Made by a program: the position numbers and the translations under genes. Shown here piece by piece: positions 1 to 9,190 of a DNA stretch of 10,472 nucleotides. The stretch lies in the NCBI GenBank assembly GCA_038234155.1, contig JBBSUT010000085.1, forward strand, positions 1-10,472, given 5' to 3'. Under the pieces are notes generated by a model that did not search any database, was not told where the DNA came from, and saw nothing but the letters and a program-made list of their open reading frames with translations. Each line of letters opens with the position of its first letter. Position 1 is the stretch's first letter. The stretch is from Novosphingopyxis sp038234155 (lineage in GTDB: Bacteria; Pseudomonadota; Alphaproteobacteria; Sphingomonadales; Sphingomonadaceae).

Positions 1-140
1 GATAGTTGATGGTTTCCGGCTTCTTGATCTCGCCGAAGGACCAGCTGCGAATGCGCTCGGGACTCGCAAGACCGATCTGGATCTCGTCGAACGTCTCGGG
101 CTTGGCGACCGGATTGTTGAATTTGCTCAGTTCGTTCATG
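1..140 (-). CDS. rpoC: RNA polymerase beta' subunit, N-terminal 46 codons (partial)
   Basis: Start of the beta' subunit, which forms the catalytic cleft of RNA polymerase together with beta. Only the N-terminus is present; the gene runs off the left edge. The translation starts MNELSKFNNPVAKPETFDEI and continues through IGLASPERIRSWSFGEIKKPET, the highly conserved start of RpoC in which ASPERIRSWSFGEIKKPETINY is nearly universal. The ATG at 138-140 is preceded by a GAGGA ribosome binding site (147-151 on the complementary strand) with 6 nt spacing. It lies 82 nt downstream of the rpoB stop, with no promoter recognised between them, so it should be co-transcribed with rpoB. Confidence 0.97.
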
Positions 141-195
141 TGCTGTCCTCGTTGGGCCAAGGGCCCATTCAAATTCTGTCAGGGTCGGTGGGGGA

Positions 196-216
196 GGGCG
201 GCCACCACAGCCGCCC
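196..216 (-). other. Hairpin in the rpoB-rpoC spacer
   Basis: The 82-nt spacer holds a perfect 7-bp GC-only inverted repeat (GGGCGGC / GCCGCCC) with a 7-nt loop. A second, smaller stem (about 153-165, GGGCC/GGCCC with a 3-nt loop) sits directly upstream of the rpoC ribosome binding site. No T-run follows the large hairpin in the direction of transcription, so it is not a canonical terminator. It may stabilise or process the mRNA, or set the rpoB:rpoC ratio; function is inference. Confidence 0.45.
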
Positions 217-222
217 CGACCT

Positions 223-4407
<4,185 letters not shown>

Positions 4408-4592
4408 GGGTGATTGTGCCTCGTTGAGCCGCAAGAATATGTTACAAGCGCCGGGAACCGAAAACGCGAAAAGCCGCTAGGCACACTCCCTGTTTCAGGA
4501 AGGCCTGCAGCTTTGGCATACGCATCGGTAAAACCGGCCGATCAATTCATGGGGACGCTGCGCGACGGCGAACCCTTCCCGATCGGGCGGTA
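4408..4592 (-). promoter_or_regulatory. rpoB 5' leader with possible leader peptide
   Basis: If transcription starts about 7 nt after the -10 box, rpoB has a leader of roughly 185 nt. It contains several short stems, including a 5-bp ATCGG/CCGAT stem around 4524-4542 and a 6-bp stem with an AAA loop around 4487-4501. It also contains a 27-codon open frame (4442-4525, minus strand) starting MRMPKLQAF and ending SRRL-stop 34 nt before the rpoB ATG. No convincing ribosome binding site precedes that frame, so its translation is doubtful. A 10-bp palindrome (4578-4587) lies just after the predicted transcription start. Confidence 0.35.
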
Positions 4593-4598
4593 ATGTTG

Positions 4599-4627
4599 GA
4601 TATAGGGTAGTGTGCCGGGCGGGTCAA
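4599..4627 (-). promoter_or_regulatory. rpoB promoter (housekeeping sigma type)
   Basis: Read on the minus strand, a TTGACC -35 element (4622-4627) is separated by exactly 17 nt from a TATATC -10 element (4599-4604). This is a near-consensus sigma70-family arrangement and lies upstream of rpoB in the correct orientation. It implies that rpoBC is transcribed independently of rplJL, which fits the terminator after rplL. The -35 box sits inside an inverted repeat (4620-4636). Confidence 0.75.
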
Positions 4628-4636
4628 GAAGACCCG
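4620..4636. repeat. Inverted repeat over the rpoB -35 box
   Basis: CGGGTC (4620-4625), five bases, then GACCCG (4631-4636) form a perfect 6-bp inverted repeat. It covers the rpoB -35 hexamer (4622-4627) and ends 11 nt before the possible EcfG -35 element of the divergent DUF3072 gene. The geometry suits an operator for a dimeric regulator, but no regulator can be named from the sequence. Confidence 0.4.
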
Positions 4637-4646
4637 GAAAATTGGC

Positions 4647-4671
4647 GGAACCGAATCCATCATGCCGGGTT
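4647..4671 (+). promoter_or_regulatory. Possible EcfG-type (general stress response) promoter
   Basis: GGAAC (4647-4651) is followed after 16 nt by GGTT (4668-4671), about 34 nt upstream of the DUF3072 start codon. The alphaproteobacterial EcfG consensus is GGAAC-N16/17-CGTT, so this site has a perfect -35, correct spacing and one mismatch in the -10. No good sigma70-type promoter was seen for the gene. With one mismatch this remains a candidate. Confidence 0.4.
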
Positions 4672-4704
4672 TACTGGAACAAATCAGAAACGAAAGGCTG
4701 TTCC

Positions 4705-4929
4705 ATGACCGAGCATATCGAAAACCCCAAGCTTCAGGATCACCCCGCGGACAATGCGGAAAAGGATCCCGAGAACTGGACGACGGGCGACGAGCCGATG
4801 ACCGGAGCGCAGGCCAGTTATCTGACCACATTGTGCGAGGAGGCCAAGCTGGAATTGCCGGAGAAGGGCATGACCAAGGCCGCAGCCTCGGTGCGGATCG
4901 ACGAATTGAAGGCCAGGCTCGGCAAATAA
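4705..4929 (+). CDS. DUF3072 family small protein
   Basis: A 74-aa soluble, acidic protein with no signal peptide or membrane segment. The C-terminal half carries the DUF3072 signature: PMTGAQASYLTTLCEEA (residues 31-47) followed by KGMTKAAASVRIDELKA (54-70), predicted to form a small helical domain. Residues 1-30 look polar and disordered. Family function is unknown. AAGG (4694-4697) lies 7 nt before the ATG. A 6-bp inverted repeat (4676-4681 / 4699-4704) flanks this ribosome binding site and could partly occlude it. It is divergent from rpoB and convergent with the GshB-like gene, whose stop codon lies only 10 nt away. A possible EcfG promoter suggests stress-induced expression (inference). 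Confidence 0.85.
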   Translation: MTEHIENPKLQDHPADNAEKDPENWTTGDEPMTGAQASYLTTLCEEAKLELPEKGMTKAAASVRIDELKARLGK

Positions 4930-4939
4930 TCAGGCCCGC

Positions 4940-5986
4940 TCAGATCACTGCCAATTGCCGGTTGGTAAGCCGTCCACCATATTGCTTCTGCAGCCGAACC
5001 TTTCGTTCCAGATCATCGATAATGACGCGTGAAAAATCGACGTCCGTCAGGTCTTCGATATAGCTGAGGCCGCCCGGCGTATCGACGTTGACCTCCATAA
5101 TCTTGTTGCCGGCGATATCGAGCCCGGCCAGATACATGCCGTCGTCAATCAGCTTGGGACCGACGATCTCGGCCACGCGCAGCATTTCTTCGGTTGGCTT
5201 GACCATTTCCACGCCGCCACCCGCCGAAATGTTGGAGCGCATGTCTTCGCTCTGTGAAAAGCGGTGCATGGTGGCGTAGGTATCGTCGACCTTGAGCGGG
5301 CGCCCGTTGAGCGTGATCATGCGGATATCGCCATCGGCTGCGGCGGGTAGATATTCCTGGATGATGGCATAGCCGTCCCGGGTCACCGCCTCGATGATCT
5401 GGTTCAGGTTCTGCTTGTTGTTCTCGTCGATGATGAAGACGCCCTGCCCGCCCGATCCCTGCAGCGGCTTGATCACGCCCTTGCCCTTGTGTTTTTTCAG
5501 GAAGGCCTTCACCTCGTCCGCCTCGCGCGTAATGCAGGTGGCGGCGCGCACTTCCTCGGGAAAGTTCTGGAAATAGGTCTTGTTTACCGCGTCGGTGAGA
5601 TGTTCGGGATCATTGAGCACGATCACGCCATGCGTAGCGGCGATCTGCGCGAACAGCAGGCCCGCGGGCGGCGCCCAGTCACGCTCGCCCAGTTCCTCGG
5701 CGGGGTCGGAGCGCAGCATGAGGATGTCGTAATCCTCCACGCAGATGCGCTGCGGGGCGTTCTCGCTGTCGTGGAGATGCTTCAGATAGTTCGTGTCATT
5801 CTTGAACTTCTTCTGCTGGCCCAATGTCGCCATGGCACAGATCGTTTCTTCGGCATCATAGATGAAATCGCCCAGCCCGATGAGCGCCACCTCATGACCC
5901 AGCGCGCTGGCTTTGCGCGCCAGCCGGATGGTGGTGTAATTGTCCTGCTCGGTTTCGACCTTGTTGACGGCAAATGCGATTTTCAT
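4940..5986 (-). CDS. Glutathione synthase-like ATP-grasp ligase
   Basis: A 348-aa ATP-grasp enzyme homologous to GshB, which joins gamma-glutamylcysteine to glycine using ATP. Motifs follow GshB order: LRSDPAEE (91-98), NDPEHLTDAVNKTY (125-138), the nucleotide-binding loop VIKPLQGSGGQGVFII (171-186), IQEYLPAAADGDIRM (209-223), RSNISAGGG (250-258) and the metal-ligand block GLDIAGNKIMEVNVDTPGG (288-306). It is about 30 residues longer than E. coli GshB (316 aa), and the usual EINVTSPT is EVNVDTPG here, so the acceptor substrate may differ. ATG at 5984-5986 overlaps the upstream stop in ATGA and has AGGAG (5998-6002) upstream; the longer open frame upstream is not homologous. It is last in a three-gene operon, with no terminator seen before the convergent DUF3072 gene. 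It may be a paralogue of a canonical gshB located elsewhere, so no symbol is given. Confidence 0.85.
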   Translation of the reverse strand: MKIAFAVNKVETEQDNYTTIRLARKASALGHEVALIGLGDFIYDAEETICAMATLGQQKKFKNDTNYLKHLHDSENAPQRICVEDYDILMLRSDPAEELGERDWAPPAGLLFAQIAATHGVIVLNDPEHLTDAVNKTYFQNFPEEVRAATCITREADEVKAFLKKHKGKGVIKPLQGSGGQGVFIIDENNKQNLNQIIEAVTRDGYAIIQEYLPAAADGDIRMITLNGRPLKVDDTYATMHRFSQSEDMRSNISAGGGVEMVKPTEEMLRVAEIVGPKLIDDGMYLAGLDIAGNKIMEVNVDTPGGLSYIEDLTDVDFSRVIIDDLERKVRLQKQYGGRLTNRQLAVI

Positions 5987-7167
5987 GATTCGGAACTCTC
6001 CTGATACAACTGCGTAATGTCGAGCGTGCGCACCCGGTCCAGGCGCTTCATGGCATCTAGATCGTCCAGATAGCGGGGCAGCAGATCGGGCTTCAGCAAA
6101 AGGCCGTCCTCGATCAGCTTTTCCAGCGTGTGCAGCTGCTTCAGTGCAAACTTGCCTACGAACAAAATCTCGAAATCGCCGCCGCCTGCCAGATAGTCCA
6201 TCACCTCCATGATGCCGCGCAGATACAGTGCATCCTTGGTCAGGCCGCCGCCGCGTTTTGCCCGCAAGGCGGTGTGGAAAGCGGCATGTTCGCCAAGCTT
6301 GTAATCTTCGTAGAGCGCGGCAAAAATCTGCGCCATCGAAGCTTCCTCGATCGCCATATGCGCAGCCTCCACGCGCGCGGCGAGCACACGCAGCCGCGCT
6401 GCGGGCAAATATCCGCACAGATATTCGGCCAACACGGCCAGACCTTCCTGCATGCGATCGTAATCGGCCAGCCCGCATTCCAGCACCTTCAGCGGCTGCA
6501 TGCGGCCGTTGTGGCGGGTAACGCTGTGCGTGCCGATCTCATGGGCGAGGAGCGGAATGATCCGCGTTCGCTCCACCTCATAATCGCACGCCACATGCAG
6601 GTTGCCCTGAATGGTCACAAGCTGCGTACCAGCGTTGGGATTTTTCACTACCTTCGGCCGGAAATCTGCGGTGCGGCTGCGATAGGCGGCCATCTCCTCG
6701 CGCGCGCAATCGATCACCGCGTCGGCGTCGGCATCGCGCGGCCCGGCGTCCATGATCGGCACCGTGTCCCGGATCGTCCGCGCGGTTTCGAGCAGATGAT
6801 GCGCGACATTGCCGAACAGATCGAGGCTGGCGAGCACGAAGCCGGGCTGATCGCGAAATCGGACGAGCTCCAGCTGCCGGTCCAGCTCGCGCTGTTTCTC
6901 GATCAGCAGCGCCTCGAACATCGGGCTGTCGAAGTCGTGGAAGTGAAGCGATAGCAGATCGCGCCGCATGTCCGTGAGATTGTCCGGCAACGGAGCATAT
7001 GCGAAGGCGGGCGCGGTCTTGAAGCCGCTGTCGCGAAAGCCCGTCCAGATCGCGTCGATGTTGATGGGCGTCAGACGGCCGAGCCAGTCGATCTCGTCCT
7101 CCAGCCGCTCCAGCTTGTCGTCGATCCGCAGCGTTTGCGGGTGCAACTCGATCTTCGCCGCGCTCAT
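5983..7167 (-). CDS. DUF1704 / QEGLA-motif putative zinc metallopeptidase
   Basis: A 394-aa protein of the DUF1704 family, which databases often name 'flavohemoglobin expression-modulating QEGLA motif protein'. Visible signatures are KNPNAGT (176-182), the zinc-site motif HEIGTH (HExxxH, 209-214) and MQEGLAVLAEYL (239-250), whose Glu241 is the likely third zinc ligand, followed by helical sequence including ALYLRGIMEVMDY. The vertebrate MATCAP tubulin tyrosine carboxypeptidases belong to the same family, so a C-terminal peptidase or amidase activity is plausible; the bacterial substrate is unknown. No signal peptide is present, so it is probably cytoplasmic. The start (7165-7167) overlaps the upstream stop by ATGA, with AGGA about 9 nt before it inside the upstream gene, and its own stop overlaps the next start the same way. 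Both overlaps imply translational coupling. Confidence 0.88.
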   Translation of the reverse strand: MSAAKIELHPQTLRIDDKLERLEDEIDWLGRLTPINIDAIWTGFRDSGFKTAPAFAYAPLPDNLTDMRRDLLSLHFHDFDSPMFEALLIEKQRELDRQLELVRFRDQPGFVLASLDLFGNVAHHLLETARTIRDTVPIMDAGPRDADADAVIDCAREEMAAYRSRTADFRPKVVKNPNAGTQLVTIQGNLHVACDYEVERTRIIPLLAHEIGTHSVTRHNGRMQPLKVLECGLADYDRMQEGLAVLAEYLCGYLPAARLRVLAARVEAAHMAIEEASMAQIFAALYEDYKLGEHAAFHTALRAKRGGGLTKDALYLRGIMEVMDYLAGGGDFEILFVGKFALKQLHTLEKLIEDGLLLKPDLLPRYLDDLDAMKRLDRVRTLDITQLYQESSES

Positions 7168-7985
7168 GACGCGATCCTGGCGAGCGTCTGACGCGCACCC
7201 TCGACCGCCAGCAGCAGTCCCTGGCGCAGATGCTGCAGCGCGAAAATGTCCGCTTCCTCGCTCCATTCGTCCATGAATATTTTCTTATATTCCAGCGTCA
7301 TCACGCAGGCTTTCTCGCCATAGATGCCGTGCAGCCACTCGGGGAAATTGCCACCGTCTTTCCAGCGCACGTTGATGCCGACTGAAGGCGCAGTGCCGTT
7401 CACCGGCACACGGCGCAGCGTCTCGGCAAATTCGTCCAGCAGATCGCCATAGACCGGCTTGTCCAGCGTGGTTGCGCCAATATCGATATCGGGGTTGTTT
7501 TCGGCGGGGGCGGGTTCGCCGCCGGGCCCGTTGCGTTTGAAATTATAGCTGTGGATGTCGAGCAGCAGGATTTGGCCGTGGCGTGCGATCTTGTCGTCGC
7601 AGAGCCGACGCATGGCGGCATAGAAGCGATCGTGGATCGCGCGGCTGCGTTCGATCTGTTGATCGGGTAAAGCATCGTCCCAGATGCGCAGCTCCCACGT
7701 CTTTTTCGGATCTCGGGTGATGCAGATATCCCGCGGCCGATTGAGATCGCATTCAAAGCGCGAGACATTGGCCCGGACCGTGGTGTCAGCGACGGTGAGG
7801 AAATAATCCGTCAGCGGATCTTCCTCGCGCAGCCGGCCCTTGTCAGGAATGGCGAGCCAAGGTGTCAGCTCTGCGCGAATGCGATGCCCACTGTGGACGG
7901 CGGCGGCGATGATGGGGCCTTCGCCGTCCTGGACCTGCCAGTCGGCGCCGTCGGCGCTGTTCGTGTCGGGAGAGTAAGGGTTCAT
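7164..7985 (-). CDS. N-formylglutamate amidohydrolase family protein
   Basis: A 273-aa protein of the N-formylglutamate amidohydrolase family (zinc hydrolases related to M14 carboxypeptidases). Signatures are HSGH (31-34), REEDPLTD (53-60), NVSRFECDLNR (73-83), LLDIHSYN (141-148) and LEYKKIFMDEW (231-241). His31/His34, an acidic residue in the REED segment and His145 are likely metal ligands, and Glu232 a likely catalytic acid/base; these roles are inferred. HutG of this family hydrolyses N-formylglutamate in histidine breakdown, but no hut gene is nearby, so that role is not supported here. The ATG at 7983-7985 was chosen over an in-frame GTG at 8042 because the extra residues are not family-like and cover an inverted repeat; neither start has a clear ribosome binding site. 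First gene of the three-gene operon; no clear promoter found in the 186-nt gap after apt. Confidence 0.85.
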   Translation of the reverse strand: MNPYSPDTNSADGADWQVQDGEGPIIAAAVHSGHRIRAELTPWLAIPDKGRLREEDPLTDYFLTVADTTVRANVSRFECDLNRPRDICITRDPKKTWELRIWDDALPDQQIERSRAIHDRFYAAMRRLCDDKIARHGQILLLDIHSYNFKRNGPGGEPAPAENNPDIDIGATTLDKPVYGDLLDEFAETLRRVPVNGTAPSVGINVRWKDGGNFPEWLHGIYGEKACVMTLEYKKIFMDEWSEEADIFALQHLRQGLLLAVEGARQTLARIAS

Positions 7986-8006
7986 AGGACGTTTCAATGG
8001 GCGGGA

Positions 8007-8028
8007 GGCTGATTGGTTCAGATCAGCC
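8007..8028. repeat. Inverted repeat upstream of the amidohydrolase gene
   Basis: GGCTGAT (8007-8013) and ATCAGCC (8022-8028) form a perfect 7-bp inverted repeat with an 8-nt loop, 22 nt before the preferred start codon of the first operon gene. It could be an operator or a leader hairpin that affects ribosome access. No T-run follows on either strand, so it is not a terminator. Confidence 0.45.
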
Positions 8029-8127
8029 GCGATTGATGGCACGCCCGGGCCGCGCCATGAAATTCGTTCGCGTTGAGCCCGCCGAGGTGCCGTCTGGCGC
8101 CCGTAAAGCCGCCAAAAACCGCATGGT

Positions 8128-8143
8128 CCAGTCGTAAGACTGG
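8128..8143. other. Perfect hairpin downstream of apt
   Basis: CCAGTC - four bases - GACTGG, a perfect 6-bp stem with a tetraloop, begins 28 nt past the apt stop codon. On the minus strand a run of five T lies 11 nt further on, too far for a textbook terminator. It may mark the 3' end of the apt mRNA or an RNA processing point before the amidohydrolase operon. Confidence 0.3.
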
Positions 8144-8171
8144 CGCGCGCGCGATGAGGAAGCGGCCATAT

Positions 8172-8711
8172 TCATGCCCCTTCGAACGCGATCAGATGCC
8201 GCGGCTCCACACCCGCGCCGCGCAGCAGGGCCGTCCCGCCCAGCTCGGGCAGATCGATTACAAACAGCGCCCGATCCACCACCGCGCCCGCGCCGCGTAG
8301 CAATGCAACTCCGGCCATCGCGGTCCCACCGGTGGCGATGAGATCGTCGACCAGCAGCACGCGCTGGCCCGGCACTGCGGCGTCATCGTGCATCTCGATC
8401 CGGTCGGTGCCATATTCCAGCGTATAGTCGACGCCCACCCGCGCGCCCGGCAGCTTGCCCGGCTTGCGCAGCATGACCATTCCCAGCCGCAATACATAAG
8501 CCAGCGCGGACGCAATGATGAACCCGCGCGCCTCCAGCCCCGCGATCAGATCAAAGGGCTCGTCTTTCACCAGCGCCGCCATGCGATCAATGGTCGCGTG
8601 GAAACCCTCGCCGCCGAGCATCAGCGTGGAGATATCGCGGAACAGGATGCCGGGCTCGGGATGGTCCGGAATTGTGCGCACGAGCGCGGCGAGATCGGCG
8701 TTGTCGGTCAT
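8172..8711 (-). CDS. apt: Adenine phosphoribosyltransferase
   Basis: Purine salvage enzyme that converts adenine and PRPP to AMP and pyrophosphate in the cytoplasm; 179 aa, the usual size. It shows the N-terminal PDHPEPGILFRDISTLM (residues 15-31), GLEARGFI (58-65), the flexible-loop RKPGKLPG (82-89), the YTLEYGTDRIEMH block (97-108) and the PRPP-binding loop VLLVDDLIATGGTA (118-131) with its acidic pair. The start at 8709-8711 is the only ATG that fits family length; the open frame extends upstream without homology. The ribosome binding site is weak (GGA about 11 nt upstream). It has its own promoter (8745-8774) and is divergent from the small lipoprotein gene. It is not part of the beta operon, and its nearest downstream neighbour is 186 nt away. 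Confidence 0.96.
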   Translation of the reverse strand: MTDNADLAALVRTIPDHPEPGILFRDISTLMLGGEGFHATIDRMAALVKDEPFDLIAGLEARGFIIASALAYVLRLGMVMLRKPGKLPGARVGVDYTLEYGTDRIEMHDDAAVPGQRVLLVDDLIATGGTAMAGVALLRGAGAVVDRALFVIDLPELGGTALLRGAGVEPRHLIAFEGA

Positions 8712-8744
8712 CAGATGGGTCCAGTCGACTTCGGGAGAGCGCTG

Positions 8745-8774
8745 GATAGAGCGAGGCTGGCGCCGTCCTGTCAA
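8745..8774 (-). promoter_or_regulatory. apt promoter
   Basis: On the minus strand a perfect TTGACA (8769-8774) precedes TCTATC (8745-8750) with an 18-nt spacer; CTCTAT at 17 nt is the alternative reading. The predicted transcription start lies about 25-30 nt before the apt ATG. The -35 is consensus and the -10 is moderate. Confidence 0.6.
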
Positions 8775-8837
8775 GCACGGCCAAACGGCCAGTCGGCGCG
8801 AGGCCAGGCCCTGAGCGCGCATTGTTTCGCCGCATGA

Positions 8838-8866
8838 TTGCCAGATGAAGAAAGAATTGATATATG
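8838..8866 (+). promoter_or_regulatory. Promoter of the small lipoprotein gene
   Basis: TTGCCA (8838-8843), a 17-nt spacer and TATATG (8861-8866) form a good sigma70-type promoter on the plus strand. Transcription would begin about 7 nt later, close to the ribosome binding site, giving a very short leader. Confidence 0.55.
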
Positions 8867-8884
8867 AAAGCAAGGGAGACGTGC

Positions 8885-9010
8885 ATGACCAAGATCAGTG
8901 TGATGGCTTTAATGGCCCTATCGCTCGCCATGGCGGGCTGCGCAGCGAAGAACGATGCTTTCGCAAAGGAAGACAAGCCGGTCTATTCGATCCCCGTGCC
9001 TCTGGCCTGA
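8885..9010 (+). CDS. Very small putative lipoprotein (41 aa)
   Basis: A 41-codon gene with a complete set of expression signals: promoter at 8838-8866, GGGAG (8874-8878) six nt before the ATG, a TGA stop, and an intrinsic terminator about 30 nt downstream. The protein starts MTKISVMALMALSLAMAGC: a short positively charged end, a hydrophobic stretch and a lipobox (MAGC, Cys19), which predicts signal peptidase II cleavage and lipidation. The mature part is only 23 residues, CAAKNDAFAKED followed by a proline-containing tail ending IPVPLA. Alanine at +2 fits outer-membrane sorting by the Lol rule. Methionine at -3 is less usual than leucine in a lipobox. No family is recognised. It is divergent from apt. 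Confidence 0.72.
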   Translation: MTKISVMALMALSLAMAGCAAKNDAFAKEDKPVYSIPVPLA

Positions 9011-9039
9011 GCCAGCCCGGCCAACCCTGATAATCCACG

Positions 9040-9068
9040 AGGCGGCTCTCTGCGGGGCCGCTTTTTTT
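9040..9068 (+). terminator. Intrinsic terminator after the small lipoprotein gene
   Basis: On the plus strand GCGGC (9042-9046) pairs with GCCGC (9057-9061); wobble pairs inside and an A-T pair outside extend the stem to about 10 bp. It is followed at once by seven T (9062-9068). It lies 30 nt past the lipoprotein stop codon, in the correct orientation to end that transcript. Confidence 0.85.
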
Positions 9069-9104
9069 GCTCTGAACCAATATTGCTTCGGACGCAGCCA
9101 CTAT

Positions 9105-9130
9105 ATCGGACATGAAAATCGGACATGAAA
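9105..9130. repeat. Tandem 13-bp direct repeat
   Basis: ATCGGACATGAAA occurs twice without a gap (9105-9117 and 9118-9130). The end of the second copy provides the A-run that forms the base of the rplL terminator stem. It lies between two convergent terminators and probably reflects a local duplication. Confidence 0.8.
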
Positions 9131-9157
9131 AGGGCGGCCCCAGCGGAGCCGCCCTTT
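9127..9157 (-). terminator. Intrinsic terminator of the rplJ-rplL operon
   Basis: On the minus strand AAAGGGCGGC and GCCGCCCTTT form a perfect 10-bp stem around a 9-nt loop, followed by a further T. It begins 33 nt past the rplL stop. The strong GC stem with a T tail should end most rplJL transcription, so it separates rplJL from everything downstream. Its opposite-strand reading is also partly symmetric, so it may act on both strands. Confidence 0.85.
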
Positions 9158-9190
9158 CGCGTAACGGTTGCCGGCACAAGCCAGCCCCGA

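Noticed and set aside
4653..4657. GANTC (CcrM methylation) site in the rpoB/DUF3072 divergent promoter region.
   Set aside because: A single 4-specified-base site is expected by chance about every 256 bp and occurs elsewhere within coding sequence, so it carries no weight alone.
5987..6478. An N-terminal extension of the GshB-like protein of about 164 residues.
   Set aside because: The frame is open but lies within the DUF1704 gene in another frame; its sequence is Arg/Ala-rich shadow, and the ATG at 5986 has a good ribosome binding site and family homology.
7164..7985. Calling the first operon gene hutG.
   Set aside because: Family motifs fit, but there are no histidine-degradation genes nearby and the operon partners suggest another role.
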